From a virus: a DNA stretch of 36,867 nucleotides. Numbering within the stretch: the first letter of the stretch is position 1; each line of letters opens with the position of its first letter. The stretch covers positions 1 to 36,867 of the IMG/VR virus record IMGVR_UViG_3300036822_000136; one strand, 5' to 3'. A program made the translations under genes and the position numbers. Positions 6,552 to 14,168 of the stretch are shown here, one piece after another. The notes under the pieces are model-generated. The model worked only from the letters and a program-made list of their open reading frames with translations, searched no databases and was not told the DNA's origin.

Positions 6552-7250
6552 CTATTGCGCTGGCAGCAATTTACGCGCCTCGGTGTATTGCCGCTCGAGC
6601 TGGGACACGGCCTTGTAGCCCTGGTGGAACGCCATGCCGCGCAATATCGGCATGCCGCTGTCGATCGATTCCAACACCTCAGCGCGGGTCGCCAGCCGTC
6701 CCTCGCGATAAAACGCAATGTCGATTGGCGCGCCCAGCTCGAACAACAACCCGGCCTTGCCGCGATCCGGCCGAAACGGCCGAAAACTTTGCGTGATATA
6801 GATCGCCACCGCGCCGGGATTGCGATCGAGATGCTCGCCCGGCGGCGAGATCGAGCCCTCCGGCAGATCGACCGTGTTCCTCCGCATGCGCGGCTGCGTC
6901 AGAAACGGGCAGGCCCGCACCGCATATTCAGCGCAATCGCGATGGCTCGGCGGTTCGCTGATTATCCGGTTGACTATGCACATGGGGCCCAAGACAAAAG
7001 CTAACCGGTGCCCTAGCGACTGGCCGCACAGCCAGCACAGTTTCTGCTTCACCGCGCGCTGCATCTTGATCCAATCAAATGCGCGGAAGTCATGGGTGCC
7101 ATCGCCGAGCTTGGACACGAACCAGGGCACGATATAGCCGCTCGGCGCCACCGGCAGATGCGCCATGCGGCGCGGCACCGGAATGTTGCTGGTACGCGCA
7201 TTAAGACGCGTTTTCATCTCAGCGACAAAATCATCAGGTGTGCGCTTCAT
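6552..7250 (-). CDS. conserved phage/rhizobial hypothetical protein, Cys-containing
   Basis: 232 residues from ATG 7250, overlapping the previous gene's stop. The sequence has PVAPSGYIVPWFVSKL, then CWLCGQSLG, GPMCIVNRI, SEPPSHRDCAEYA and VRACPFL. This run of cysteines and histidine looks like a metal-binding core, and the DRNPGAVAIYITQSFRPFR region is strand-rich. I recognise the pattern as a family common in rhizobial genomes and phages without an assigned function. It is the first long gene below the RecT block. Confidence 0.85.
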   Translation of the reverse strand: MKRTPDDFVAEMKTRLNARTSNIPVPRRMAHLPVAPSGYIVPWFVSKLGDGTHDFRAFDWIKMQRAVKQKLCWLCGQSLGHRLAFVLGPMCIVNRIISEPPSHRDCAEYAVRACPFLTQPRMRRNTVDLPEGSISPPGEHLDRNPGAVAIYITQSFRPFRPDRGKAGLLFELGAPIDIAFYREGRLATRAEVLESIDSGMPILRGMAFHQGYKAVSQLERQYTEARKLLPAQ

Positions 7251-7462
7251 TCGTGCTGTCCTTCGACTTGTTGGATGAATTCGGCAGGCGATAGGCCTTG
7301 CTTGACCGCCTGCACCACGGCATCGGGTCCAGTGCCCAGCTGGACGCCGATGGCGGTCATTTCCGTCACGTAGGCGAGCGGGCGGGTGAGATCGCTGCTC
7401 GGCGGACGATCATCGTGCGGCCACAGCGGACGTTCATCGATTAACGCATTCACGCGTGTCAT
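7247..7462 (-). CDS. hypothetical protein
   Basis: 71 residues from ATG 7462, two bases after the stop of the upstream gene; the longer ORF (to 7699) lies inside that gene in another frame. The start reads MTRVNALIDERPLWPHDD, then a helical part with GTGPDAVVQAVKQGLSPAEF. Its stop overlaps ATG 7250. No family is recognised; the spacing supports a real coupled gene. Confidence 0.7.
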   Translation of the reverse strand: MTRVNALIDERPLWPHDDRPPSSDLTRPLAYVTEMTAIGVQLGTGPDAVVQAVKQGLSPAEFIQQVEGQHE

Positions 7463-7464
7463 GC

Positions 7465-7872
7465 TCAGTACCTGCAGCGCCAATGCCAGACACCATGATA
7501 GCGGAATTCCTCGCGCCGTCCGGGCGCACAGATATCGCGCGGCTTGTCCGGCGCAGCGGGCGGTGCTTGCAACGTCGCGCGCTCTTGCGGCGTGGTGTCG
7601 AGCGGCGGCGGCTTGTCCTCCGGCGGGCTCGAGACTTGCAGCGCCGGAATGAGATGCGGCCGCAGCGGCACGCGCAGCTGCTCCAGCTCCTCGGTCCAAT
7701 TCTGCATTGGCATTCGGATCGGCAACTCGAGCCGCCGGACGATCGTCATGCCATCGCCGTCGCGGGCCAGCACCGGCGACGCCACTTCCTGCATTGATTG
7801 ACCGAGCAGATAACCGGCGCCCAGAGCGGCCAGGGCGACGATGGCAAGATCACGTTCGCGGTACATTCGCAT
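7465..7872 (-). CDS. small membrane-anchored or exported protein
   Basis: 135 residues from ATG 7872, with GGAGGACAAACCG upstream. Residues 8-24 (LAIVALAALGAGYLLGQ) form one hydrophobic segment after a basic start, so it is anchored or secreted. The mature part is Pro-rich (SSPPEDKPPPLDTT) and has two cysteines near the C-terminus, the last in HWRCRY. A spanin-like or envelope role is only a guess from size and topology. It overlaps the upstream gene by 23 bp. Confidence 0.7.
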   Translation of the reverse strand: MRMYRERDLAIVALAALGAGYLLGQSMQEVASPVLARDGDGMTIVRRLELPIRMPMQNWTEELEQLRVPLRPHLIPALQVSSPPEDKPPPLDTTPQERATLQAPPAAPDKPRDICAPGRREEFRYHGVWHWRCRY

Positions 7873-8209
7873 CGGTTTGTCCTCCCGAGCTTTCAGTCAA
7901 CTTGTTGCAAGCCGTTTCGACGCTGGTCAGTATTTTCTGAGCGCAATGGAGCTGTTCGCGTGTTGATTCTAGCTCGTCGAACAGCCGTTCAATCGCGCGC
8001 GTGCGGCGCTGTGCGGGCGGATCGCGATAGAGAATGCGCTCCGCCATTCCGCGCAAAACATAATCATTCTTGCGATCGCCTTCGCAAAACATCAGCACCA
8101 GCCGGGCCAAGAGTATGCCCGCCATGGCACGGTCCAGCTGCGTCAGCTCGGCCGGTTCATCGGTGAAGTCAAAACCGACACCTTGATCTTTGATCGTGAA
8201 TTTCAGCAT
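7850..8209 (-). CDS. hypothetical protein
   Basis: 119 residues from ATG 8209 (MLKFTIKDQGVGFDFTDE), which follows AAGGGCTGGGCG. The track of in-frame codons continues to 8344 but crosses the two hairpins at 8286-8356, so the shorter start is preferred. It has a beta-rich N-terminus, a helical Arg/Glu-rich body and a polar C-terminus. It overlaps the membrane-protein gene by 23 bp. No family is recognised. Confidence 0.7.
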   Translation of the reverse strand: MLKFTIKDQGVGFDFTDEPAELTQLDRAMAGILLARLVLMFCEGDRKNDYVLRGMAERILYRDPPAQRRTRAIERLFDELESTREQLHCAQKILTSVETACNKLTESSGGQTDANVPRT

Positions 8210-8285
8210 CGCCCAGCCCTTGAAGGCGAACCGACGGCACCGTCGGAGGTGAATTCGTAACCGGGTTGACCGCGGCGCCGTCGGC

Positions 8286-8356
8286 CTTGAGGCACAGGCC
8301 TCAAGCTCTGTTAGAAGTGGCCGCCCGAGCCTAGAGGCACCCAAACCCGGGCGGCC
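8286..8356 (-). promoter_or_regulatory. two strong hairpins in the 5' region of gene 7850-8209
   Basis: CTTGAGGC (8286-8293) pairs with GCCTCAAG (8298-8305) across loop ACAG. GGCCGCCCG (8319-8327) pairs perfectly with CGGGCGGCC (8348-8356) across a 20-base loop. Both lie in the 167-bp gap between the genes ending at 8376 and starting at 8209. The absence of U-tracts argues against ordinary terminators. A structured leader or small RNA is possible. Confidence 0.5.
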
Positions 8357-8375
8357 GTTCCCCTCTTCCGCGCTG

Positions 8376-8711
8376 TCATCCGGACGCGGTCGAGGAAGCT
8401 TCCAACTCTTTGACCGCCCAGCCGTGCAGCAAGTCGGCGATCTCGACCGGGTGCTCGGCGAGTACCTGATCGTTCTGGGAATGCAGCGATTTGGCGAGCA
8501 ACATCATGTCGTAATAGCTCAGCCGTGAGAGTTGCTGAGCAATCGATTGCAGAGCGCTGCTACGTGGCACCGGCGAATGCTCCGGGTGGGTCGATCCGAG
8601 CGATGCGACCGGCTCGGGCCCGTTGGGTTTGTTGGCTGGTTGTAGTGTTCGCAGCCTCTCGTGCACGACTTTGCTGATATCGCCGGTTAGTCCTTGTCCT
8701 TGGTCTGTCAC
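8376..8711 (-). CDS. hypothetical protein next to recT
   Basis: 111 residues from GTG 8711, directly after AAGGAGGACAAGCAG, an excellent ribosome-binding site; the longer frame to 8774 would run into the end of recT. A polar, Pro/Ser-rich N-terminal half is followed by helices (SIAQQLSRLSYYDMMLLAKSL and IADLLHGWAVKEL). It might be an accessory to recombination by position only. Confidence 0.7.
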   Translation of the reverse strand: MTDQGQGLTGDISKVVHERLRTLQPANKPNGPEPVASLGSTHPEHSPVPRSSALQSIAQQLSRLSYYDMMLLAKSLHSQNDQVLAEHPVEIADLLHGWAVKELEASSTASG

Positions 8712-8743
8712 CTGCTTGTCCTCCTTGCGTGGTGAGTAGTAGT

Positions 8744-9910
8744 CTACTTGTCGGTTTCCCAACCTCTTTGCCAAGCCGTGACCAGGGCCTGATTGTCCCG
8801 ATACTCTGGCGGCACCGCGCGCTTCTGCTGGCCGCGGTTACGATCGGCAATGCCGCGCTGGCGGGCGGCTTCGATCGGATCGGTGAATAGATTAGAGGGA
8901 GCGGCGGCCGGGCTCGAATCAGCCGCCGCTCCAGCCGCCGAGCGTTCCGGTTCAGCGGCAGCACTCGCCGGGGTTTTGGTCTCCGCGGCCGAGTGTTCCT
9001 GATTCGTTGATGATTCGGTCTCTGATTCGGTCAGCGGCGCTGATGCATCGGTTTCGGATGGCAATGATTCGTTTTGCTTGTCCCCAGGTTCGTCATCGGG
9101 TGCAAATACATCGAAGGCGTTTTGCAGGGACGTCGGCCGCGGTGCGGGCTTCACCGCCTCGCGTTTATCGCCAGCGCCCTGGAAGTCGTACAGGGAGTCA
9201 TCTGCGTGAATGAGCCGGTCGAGATCAGTGCTCATGGGCAACGACTTGGCGTGATGTTTGACGACGGTTTTTATGGCCATCTCAGAATACGATTCCTTGA
9301 CGCTCCAAGGGCCCTTGCGCGAACGCGAGAATTTTTTGCGAATGTCCTCGACTTCCTCGATCGGCATCACGTCGCGTGAGATCGTGCCATCATTGAACAC
9401 GGCAATCGAATACACGTATTTGATCGGCCGGGTGCGGCCGCCGGGCTTGGGCTTGTGGCGGATAAACGGTTCATCGCCCAGCTCGTAAGCGAACTCGTCA
9501 CCCTCATAAACTGCGTGCGCATGCAGATCCTTGATCTCGCCTGAATTGCGAACCTTCTTGCGAATGCCAAAGATCATCGGAAGGTAGCCTGCGAGATCGG
9601 CGCGGCTGCGGGCTCGAGGGCTGTCGTCGTCTGTCTCTTCGCCGAACGGGACAATCGCGGCCTCACGACCGTCCGGAAGCAACCCGTCCTGGGCGCAGCG
9701 CACCGCGGCATTGAAAAAGCTCTGCTTACTGCAGGCCATCAGTTTGTGATTGTTCTGCAGCGCAGTCATCACCACGCGAAGAAACCGCTCGACTGGGATA
9801 TGCGCCGGAAGGGCCATCTTGAACTGATCGCTCATGCGATTTACGTCCGCGCGCCACTCGTCGATCAGACGGACGGCCTTGCCACTAGTCGGCTGCAATT
9901 CGTTGCTCAT
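8744..9910 (-). CDS. recT: RecT-family single-strand annealing protein with a C-terminal RMF-like domain
   Basis: 388 residues from ATG 9910, preceded by GCGAGGAAAAAAGC. Residues about 30-240 match RecT: a helical start with FLRVVMTALQNNHKLMACS, then AQDGLLPDGREAAIVPF, IRKKVRNSGEI, FIRHKP and KSLPMSTDLDRLI. RecT anneals single strands after an exonuclease resects DNA, and the YqaJ-type exonuclease lies upstream in the same run (11123-12046). Residues about 245-340 are an acidic, Ala/Ser-rich linker. Residues 342-388 (ARQRGIADRNRGQ ... PPEYRD ... LVTAWQRGWE) resemble the ribosome modulation factor-like module. That extension is unusual for RecT. Confidence 0.93.
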   Translation of the reverse strand: MSNELQPTSGKAVRLIDEWRADVNRMSDQFKMALPAHIPVERFLRVVMTALQNNHKLMACSKQSFFNAAVRCAQDGLLPDGREAAIVPFGEETDDDSPRARSRADLAGYLPMIFGIRKKVRNSGEIKDLHAHAVYEGDEFAYELGDEPFIRHKPKPGGRTRPIKYVYSIAVFNDGTISRDVMPIEEVEDIRKKFSRSRKGPWSVKESYSEMAIKTVVKHHAKSLPMSTDLDRLIHADDSLYDFQGAGDKREAVKPAPRPTSLQNAFDVFAPDDEPGDKQNESLPSETDASAPLTESETESSTNQEHSAAETKTPASAAAEPERSAAGAAADSSPAAAPSNLFTDPIEAARQRGIADRNRGQQKRAVPPEYRDNQALVTAWQRGWETDK

Positions 9911-10418
9911 GCTTTTTTCCTCGCTGGCGTTGTTGGTTACTAGTTTGTTCGCTCTGCGTCGCCCAGCGGCAATTGCCGGGCTCGTAGTTGCCATCATTGT
10001 CGATGCGGTCGATAGAATGAGCCATCGACGGCTTCCGTCCCATATCAACGAGGAAGTTAGCAAAACTCTTGCGCCAGCGTTCGCAGACAGTAATGCCGCG
10101 GCCGCCATAATATTTGAACACAGGATTGCGTGGGTTCTCACATCGTCCGATCAATCCCTTCCAAGCGATATGTTCTGGACTAAGGCATGCGCCGTGAGTT
10201 GTTGCCATTGTTTTTGCTGATTTCGCGGCGATCTCTCGCTGCAAACAACCGCAGGATCGTGTAGTACCGGCAGTCAGTCCGTCGCCGCGACAAGAAAGCT
10301 CAGTGCCACAATCGCATCGGCACTTCCATAGCGCTCGATTGCGTTTATCCCTTCCAGCGTAGTTGAGAACGGCTAGACGCTCGAAACGCCATCCATGAAG
10401 ATTCACGCGCGCGCTCAT
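9885..10418 (-). CDS. HNH/homing-like DNA-binding protein
   Basis: 177 residues from ATG 10418, with a 4-bp overlap upstream and a 26-bp overlap with recT downstream. The N-terminal part has CRCDCGTELSCRG and SCGCLQ, a likely zinc site. The C-terminal part has YYGGRGITVCERW, then HSIDRIDNDGNYEPGNCRW. That last motif is shared by many phage proteins and resembles the beta-beta-alpha metal core of HNH and homing endonucleases. Whether it cuts or only binds DNA is not clear. Placed between the recombination genes, it may be a selfish insertion. Confidence 0.75.
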   Translation of the reverse strand: MSARVNLHGWRFERLAVLNYAGRDKRNRALWKCRCDCGTELSCRGDGLTAGTTRSCGCLQREIAAKSAKTMATTHGACLSPEHIAWKGLIGRCENPRNPVFKYYGGRGITVCERWRKSFANFLVDMGRKPSMAHSIDRIDNDGNYEPGNCRWATQSEQTSNQQRQRGKKHEQRIAAD

Positions 10419-10600
10419 GGTGCGCCTCGTTTGATAGGAATGCTCAGGACCAGCCGCGCCGTACGTGCCGTGTCGACTGCTTGGTCGTCGAACGGAATCC
10501 GGATCGACACGTGGTCATCGATGCGCACGGCGATATAGCCGTCACCGATGCTGGCAACAGTGGGTAGCTCGAGTTCCAAGCGTAGGTCGTCGTCGCTCAT
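10415..10600 (-). CDS. hypothetical small protein
   Basis: 61 residues from ATG 10600, with AAGAGGCGGC upstream. Acidic, strand-rich sequence (LRLELELPTVASIGDGYIAV) and no cysteines. It overlaps the HNH-like gene by 4 bp. This position and size would suit a small binding partner; no family is recognised. Confidence 0.65.
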   Translation of the reverse strand: MSDDDLRLELELPTVASIGDGYIAVRIDDHVSIRIPFDDQAVDTARTARLVLSIPIKRGAP

Positions 10601-10608
10601 GCCGCCTC

Positions 10609-11109
10609 TTACTCAGCCGCGACTAAGCGGAGCGGAGCTGGTTCCGGCTTGGCTTCTGGCTCGTCATCGCTTTTTTGCAAACGTTTGAGCCGCGAGGCCG
10701 AGACTTCGCGCGCGCGTTTCAATTGCCGTCGCAGTTCCCTGTTTTGTCCTTCCAGATGTTCCAAGCGTTGGCGGCTGAACGATCCGCCATCGAGAACAGT
10801 GGTCAGGGCCCCGCTCGCCCATTCGAACAGATTGTCGTCCGGGTCCATGCGCTCAACTCCCCAACTGGAATTGAAATAATAGTCGCGCACCGAAATCTGC
10901 CCGCAGACATGGTTATGAGCGACGCGTTTTGCTTCCGGGTACAAGCGGCACCAGCCGTCAAGCATACCACCGTGATTCCTGACGTAACGGATGGCAGTGA
11001 ATTGGTCCCATTCTCTGCCGCAATGGGATTCGCACTGGTTGGTCTCGCGTTGCTGCTTGTGTTCCTGCGGTTCAGCTGGTTGGAAATAACGACAGATTAA
11101 ACATGGCAT
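10609..11109 (-). CDS. Cys-rich hypothetical protein with a C-terminal coiled coil
   Basis: 166 residues from ATG 11109, with GAGGAGACAACC directly before it; the longer frame to 11253 overlaps the exonuclease gene. The N-terminal half holds CLICRYF, CESHCG, WCRLYP and VCGQI, seven cysteines and several histidines, so a zinc fold is likely. Residues about 115-150 are a heptad-like coiled coil (RLEHLEGQNRELRRQLKRA). A DNA-binding or scaffolding role beside YqaJ/RecT is inferred from context only. Confidence 0.75.
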   Translation of the reverse strand: MPCLICRYFQPAEPQEHKQQRETNQCESHCGREWDQFTAIRYVRNHGGMLDGWCRLYPEAKRVAHNHVCGQISVRDYYFNSSWGVERMDPDDNLFEWASGALTTVLDGGSFSRQRLEHLEGQNRELRRQLKRAREVSASRLKRLQKSDDEPEAKPEPAPLRLVAAE

Positions 11110-11122
11110 GGTTGTCTCCTCT

Positions 11123-12046
11123 TCATGCCGCCTCTTGCTTGTCGCGTTTGACGGTGAGCTGGCGATAGTCGACCGGCGGCGCGACGTAGCCACGGCGGTG
11201 CCGCGACTTCCAGGCCACGCGCCAGCCGCGCACGATGGCGAATTCAGCATCACCTAGTTTGGCTTTGATCTCGGTCTCGGCCATGTCGATCTCAGTCTCG
11301 AGTCGTTTCTTTTCCGCAGCATCGCGTTCGATCGCCTCGACCAGTTCGAGCATGCGATTATCGCCGCGCAGATCGATCACCTTGCCCGGCGCTTCGTGCG
11401 GATAGAGTGCATCGATGATGCCGCTGTCGCGATCGAACGCGGGTTTTGGCTCGCGGCATTCGGCGACCGCTTGCCAGAACGCTGCAGCCGCGGCGCGGAT
11501 CTTGGCTTGGGCGCCGTCGTGATGTGGCACCTCGTATTCGTACACCTCAAAGGTGAAATCGCCGACCACCAGCGGGGCGATGATGCCCCAGCGGGCGCCG
11601 GTGAGCATCAGCTCGGTCTGCGCCTGCAGCGCGATCCAGAACGGTGGATTCTCCGGCGTCCAATGCTTGCGATAGATGCTCGAGGCGACGGTTTTGGTTT
11701 GCAACAATCCCGGCCCGCGCGGATCGCCGTCGATCAGGAAGTCGGGCGTGGCACCAATGCGGGCGGCGGCATCGCGGTAGTAGAACCGGTTGCGGATGAT
11801 CTTCCATTTCTTGTAGCGCTTCTTGATCTCACTCGCCACCACCGGCTCGAGCGCGAGCCCGCGCCGCATCACCGCCGTCGTTTCCGGATCGGGCAGCTCG
11901 GCGCCGCGATGACGCGCATAGAGCGCGAAGATCGTGGTGTAGGGATGCACGTCAAACAATGCGCCCATGACGCTCGCCGTGAGATCCTCGGTGCGCTCAA
12001 GCGGGAAGCCGCCGCCGCGCGGAAGAGCGATGCGTTCGATCGTCAT
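11123..12046 (-). CDS. YqaJ-type viral recombination exonuclease
   Basis: 307 residues from ATG 12046. The PD-(D/E)XK core is visible: RRGLALEPVVASEI with E67, ATPDFLIDGD with D102, then LLQTKTV with K118, followed by WIALQAQTELMLTGA. The family resects double-stranded DNA 5' to 3' to feed RecT. Gln116 stands where lambda exonuclease has the second acidic residue, so either the variant is tolerated or another residue acts. The C-terminal third is helical and then basic. It is the first gene of the leftward run. Confidence 0.88.
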   Translation of the reverse strand: MTIERIALPRGGGFPLERTEDLTASVMGALFDVHPYTTIFALYARHRGAELPDPETTAVMRRGLALEPVVASEIKKRYKKWKIIRNRFYYRDAAARIGATPDFLIDGDPRGPGLLQTKTVASSIYRKHWTPENPPFWIALQAQTELMLTGARWGIIAPLVVGDFTFEVYEYEVPHHDGAQAKIRAAAAAFWQAVAECREPKPAFDRDSGIIDALYPHEAPGKVIDLRGDNRMLELVEAIERDAAEKKRLETEIDMAETEIKAKLGDAEFAIVRGWRVAWKSRHRRGYVAPPVDYRQLTVKRDKQEAA

Positions 12047-12053
12047 CAGTTAC

Positions 12054-12110
12054 CTAATTGTGATCGTTCGAGCCGCGACAATTAGAGAACGCACGCCGCT
12101 GTAAAGTCAA
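12054..12110 (-). promoter_or_regulatory. leftward promoter and operator for the recombination operon
   Basis: On the minus strand, TTGACT (12110-12105) and TCTAAT (12086-12081) are 18 bp apart, a sigma70-like pair. The inverted repeat CTAATTGT (12054-12061) / ACAATTAG (12078-12085) overlaps the -10 and the start of transcription. GTAAAG (12101-12106) / CTTTAC lies around the -35. The divergent YdaS-like gene starts at 12227, so it is the natural candidate to bind here. Confidence 0.55.
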
Positions 12111-12226
12111 GCTCGGCTTTACGACAAAACGCGCGCATGGGATAACTGCACGGAGTGCTGAGGTGCAACTCTTGACCGCAGCGACACCGGCGCCGTAGCG
12201 TTCATTGGTAAAGGTTAGCGATAGCG

Positions 12227-12508
12227 ATGAGCATGGTTCTGCAGAAAGCGGCGGTGGCGGAAAGTGTTTGGAGCGAGCTAAAGCATAGCCAGCCCCGTAT
12301 GATGAGCGATATCGCGCAAGCCATTGGCATTCGGGTGCAAGCGGTGTCGCAGTGGCGGCGTGTGCCGATCGAACGTGTTGATGTCGTCGCGCGGGTGACC
12401 GGTATTCCCGCGCAAAAGCTGCGGCCGGACTGGCCGTGGCCCCCGCCGATCTCGGCGCCGCTGGCGCCTGCCAAACCACGCAGCACTAAGAGATCATCCG
12501 CGCGCTAA
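12227..12508 (+). CDS. YdaS/Cro-like HTH protein
   Basis: 93 residues from ATG 12227 (a second in-frame ATG is two codons later). The core MMSDIAQAIGIRVQAVSQWR followed by VPIERVDVVARVTGI and LRPDWP matches the YdaS/Cro-like family, which phages use as small repressors. The C-terminal tail is Pro/Ala/Lys-rich and probably disordered. It is divergent from the YqaJ-RecT run and heads the replication operon, the usual position for a Cro-like switch. Confidence 0.85.
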   Translation: MSMVLQKAAVAESVWSELKHSQPRMMSDIAQAIGIRVQAVSQWRRVPIERVDVVARVTGIPAQKLRPDWPWPPPISAPLAPAKPRSTKRSSAR

Positions 12509-12540
12509 CTGGACTCGGTTCGAGTCATTGGGAGGCTGCG

Positions 12541-13083
12541 ATGTCCCAGCGGGCATCCGGGTACGCGCGGCGTGCGGATGAGGAGTATCCGACCCCGGGT
12601 TGGGTGGCGGTGACGATCGGCGACTACCTCGCCAAGCGGGCGCTGCACATCTGGGAACCGGCGGCCGGGCATCCGGCGCTCGCCCGCGCGCTCAAGGCCT
12701 ACGGCTACCGGGTGACGGCAACACGCAGCGATTTTTTCCTGCGCACCCGCCTGCCCGATGACCGGGTCGACGCCATCGTAACGAACCCGCCCTATGGCGA
12801 CGACAAGCGCGGCCAGATCGCCGCAGACTTCATCCGCCATGCGCTGAGCCTGCCGGTGCGCACTGTGGCCATGCTGCTACGGGTCGACTTCGATAGCGCA
12901 AAAACGCGTGTGGATCTCTTCCGCGACAACCCCAGGTTTGCCGCCAAGCTGGTACTGCTCAACCGGGTGAAATGGTTCGAGGGACCGAGCGCGCCGTCCG
13001 ACAATCACGCGTGGTTCCTGTGGGATGCTGCGCACCGCGGGCCGCCGCGGCTGGCCTATTGCGAGCGAAAGGAAGCGCAATGA
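12541..13083 (+). CDS. DNA adenine-type methyltransferase
   Basis: 180 residues from ATG 12541, with GGGAGGCTGC as RBS. IWEPAAGHPALARAL (E39-G43) is SAM-binding motif I, and TNPPYGD (N82-Y85) is the NPPY catalytic motif of N6-adenine or N4-cytosine methyltransferases. At 180 residues there is little room for a target-recognition domain, so its specificity is unclear. It may protect phage DNA from host restriction. It overlaps the next gene by 4 bp. Confidence 0.85.
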   Translation: MSQRASGYARRADEEYPTPGWVAVTIGDYLAKRALHIWEPAAGHPALARALKAYGYRVTATRSDFFLRTRLPDDRVDAIVTNPPYGDDKRGQIAADFIRHALSLPVRTVAMLLRVDFDSAKTRVDLFRDNPRFAAKLVLLNRVKWFEGPSAPSDNHAWFLWDAAHRGPPRLAYCERKEAQ

Positions 13084-13529
13084 AGCGGGTGCTGGTGGAG
13101 AGCCCCTATGCTGGCGAGGTCGACGATAACGAAGCCTACGCCCGCGCCTGTCTGCTGGACTGCCTGCGCAGGGGCGAAGCTCCGTTCGCTAGCCACCTGC
13201 TCTACACCCAGGTGCTCGACGACGCCAAGCCGGGCGAGCGCCAGCTCGGTATTGCCGCCGGACTGGTATGGGGCGCCTGCGCCGATCTCGTCGCGGTCTA
13301 CATCGATCGCGGCGTCTCCTCGGGGATGCGCCGCGGCATCGAGACGGCGACCGACGCGGGCCTTCCGATCGAGGAGCGACGCCTGCCCCCGGAGCGGCCG
13401 GAGGACGGCGAGGTGAAGATCGGCCAGCCGGAGCGGCCGCACAAGAAGATCAGCGTCCAGCGCGCCAAGCCGACGCGCATTGCCGAGAAGCGCGAGCCGG
13501 AGGTTCCACGTGAAACAAAAACCGATTGA
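13080..13529 (+). CDS. nucleoside 2-deoxyribosyltransferase-like protein
   Basis: 149 residues from ATG 13080, a 4-bp overlap with the methyltransferase. VLVESPYAGEVDDNEAYAR, then PFASHLLYTQVLDD and WGACADLVAVYIDRGVSSGM, resembles the DUF4406/DUF7768-type fold seen in phages. Members look like nucleoside 2-deoxyribosyltransferases, but their substrate is unproven. The last 40 residues are a basic Pro/Lys tail. It might act on nucleotides for modified phage DNA, which is a guess from its place beside a methyltransferase. Confidence 0.8.
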   Translation: MKRVLVESPYAGEVDDNEAYARACLLDCLRRGEAPFASHLLYTQVLDDAKPGERQLGIAAGLVWGACADLVAVYIDRGVSSGMRRGIETATDAGLPIEERRLPPERPEDGEVKIGQPERPHKKISVQRAKPTRIAEKREPEVPRETKTD

Positions 13530-13683
13530 GCCGCACCGGTGCCACCGTTGCCATGCGCCGATTGCGGACGGCTTCAGCTTTTGCACCGATTGCCGTCGCG
13601 ATATCCGGCGCGAGGCCGCCAAGCGGGCGACCCAGAGCCGCAAGCGCCGCGCCATCACCCTGGCCAAGCCGGGAGGTGCGTAG
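13510..13683 (+). CDS. 57-residue zinc-ribbon protein
   Basis: GTG 13510 follows CCGGAGGTTCCAC, and the frame has 57 codons to TAG 13681. CHRCHAPIADGFSFCTDC is a two-knuckle zinc ribbon, and the rest is strongly basic (RRDIRREAAKRATQSRKRR). It overlaps the end of the previous gene by 20 bp in a different frame. A small DNA- or RNA-binding protein is the likeliest reading. Confidence 0.75.
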   Translation: MKQKPIEPHRCHRCHAPIADGFSFCTDCRRDIRREAAKRATQSRKRRAITLAKPGGA

Positions 13684-13684
13684 G

Positions 13685-14101
13685 GTGGCACGGCTCGGGC
13701 AACCGGATCTCTTTACCAAACGGGTGCGCAGCCTGCCGCCAACTCCTGAATTCAAGCTCCATGTCATGGTCGCCGACGTGCTCGCTAAATGGCTAATGTG
13801 GGGATGGCGATCCAATCATATCGCCTCCGGTGAGTACCGGCCCGACGCCACCGCCGGGCGGCTCAAGCGCATGGGCCTCATTCCTGGCTGGAGCGACTTC
13901 ATCCTGCTATCGCCCAAGCCACGCACGCTGGCGCATTTCCTCGAATTGAAGCGGCGCGGCGGCAAGCTCAGCGATCACCAGAAACTATTCGCCGACTACT
14001 GCCAGGAACATGGCTATCCGTTCGCGTGTGTCGATCGCTTTGACGACGCGGTGGCCGTCTTAAAGCAATGGGGTGCTCTGCGCGTGAGCATTTCGGCATG
14101 A
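13685..14101 (+). CDS. VRR-NUC-type nuclease
   Basis: 138 residues from GTG 13685, with GGGAGGTGCGTAG before it. GLIPGWSDFILLSP (D71), HFLELKRRGGKLSDHQ (E87, K89, Q99) and YPFACVDRFDDAVAVL match the VRR-NUC branch of the PD-(D/E)XK nucleases, common in phages near replication genes. The fold is predicted to cut structured DNA such as junctions or flaps. It starts one base after the zinc-ribbon stop, so the two are coupled. Confidence 0.85.
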   Translation: MARLGQPDLFTKRVRSLPPTPEFKLHVMVADVLAKWLMWGWRSNHIASGEYRPDATAGRLKRMGLIPGWSDFILLSPKPRTLAHFLELKRRGGKLSDHQKLFADYCQEHGYPFACVDRFDDAVAVLKQWGALRVSISA

Positions 14102-14168
14102 GCGACGACGGGTAAAAAATACTTGGAGGCGGAATGTCTTGTTGCTGACAGAATTAGGAAGTCGACCA

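Noticed and set aside
12505-12545. tRNA-like GGTTCGAGTC
   Set aside because: Only a small GACTC/GAGTC inverted repeat is present. No acceptor, D or anticodon arms fit, so it is not a tRNA. I found no tRNA in the window.
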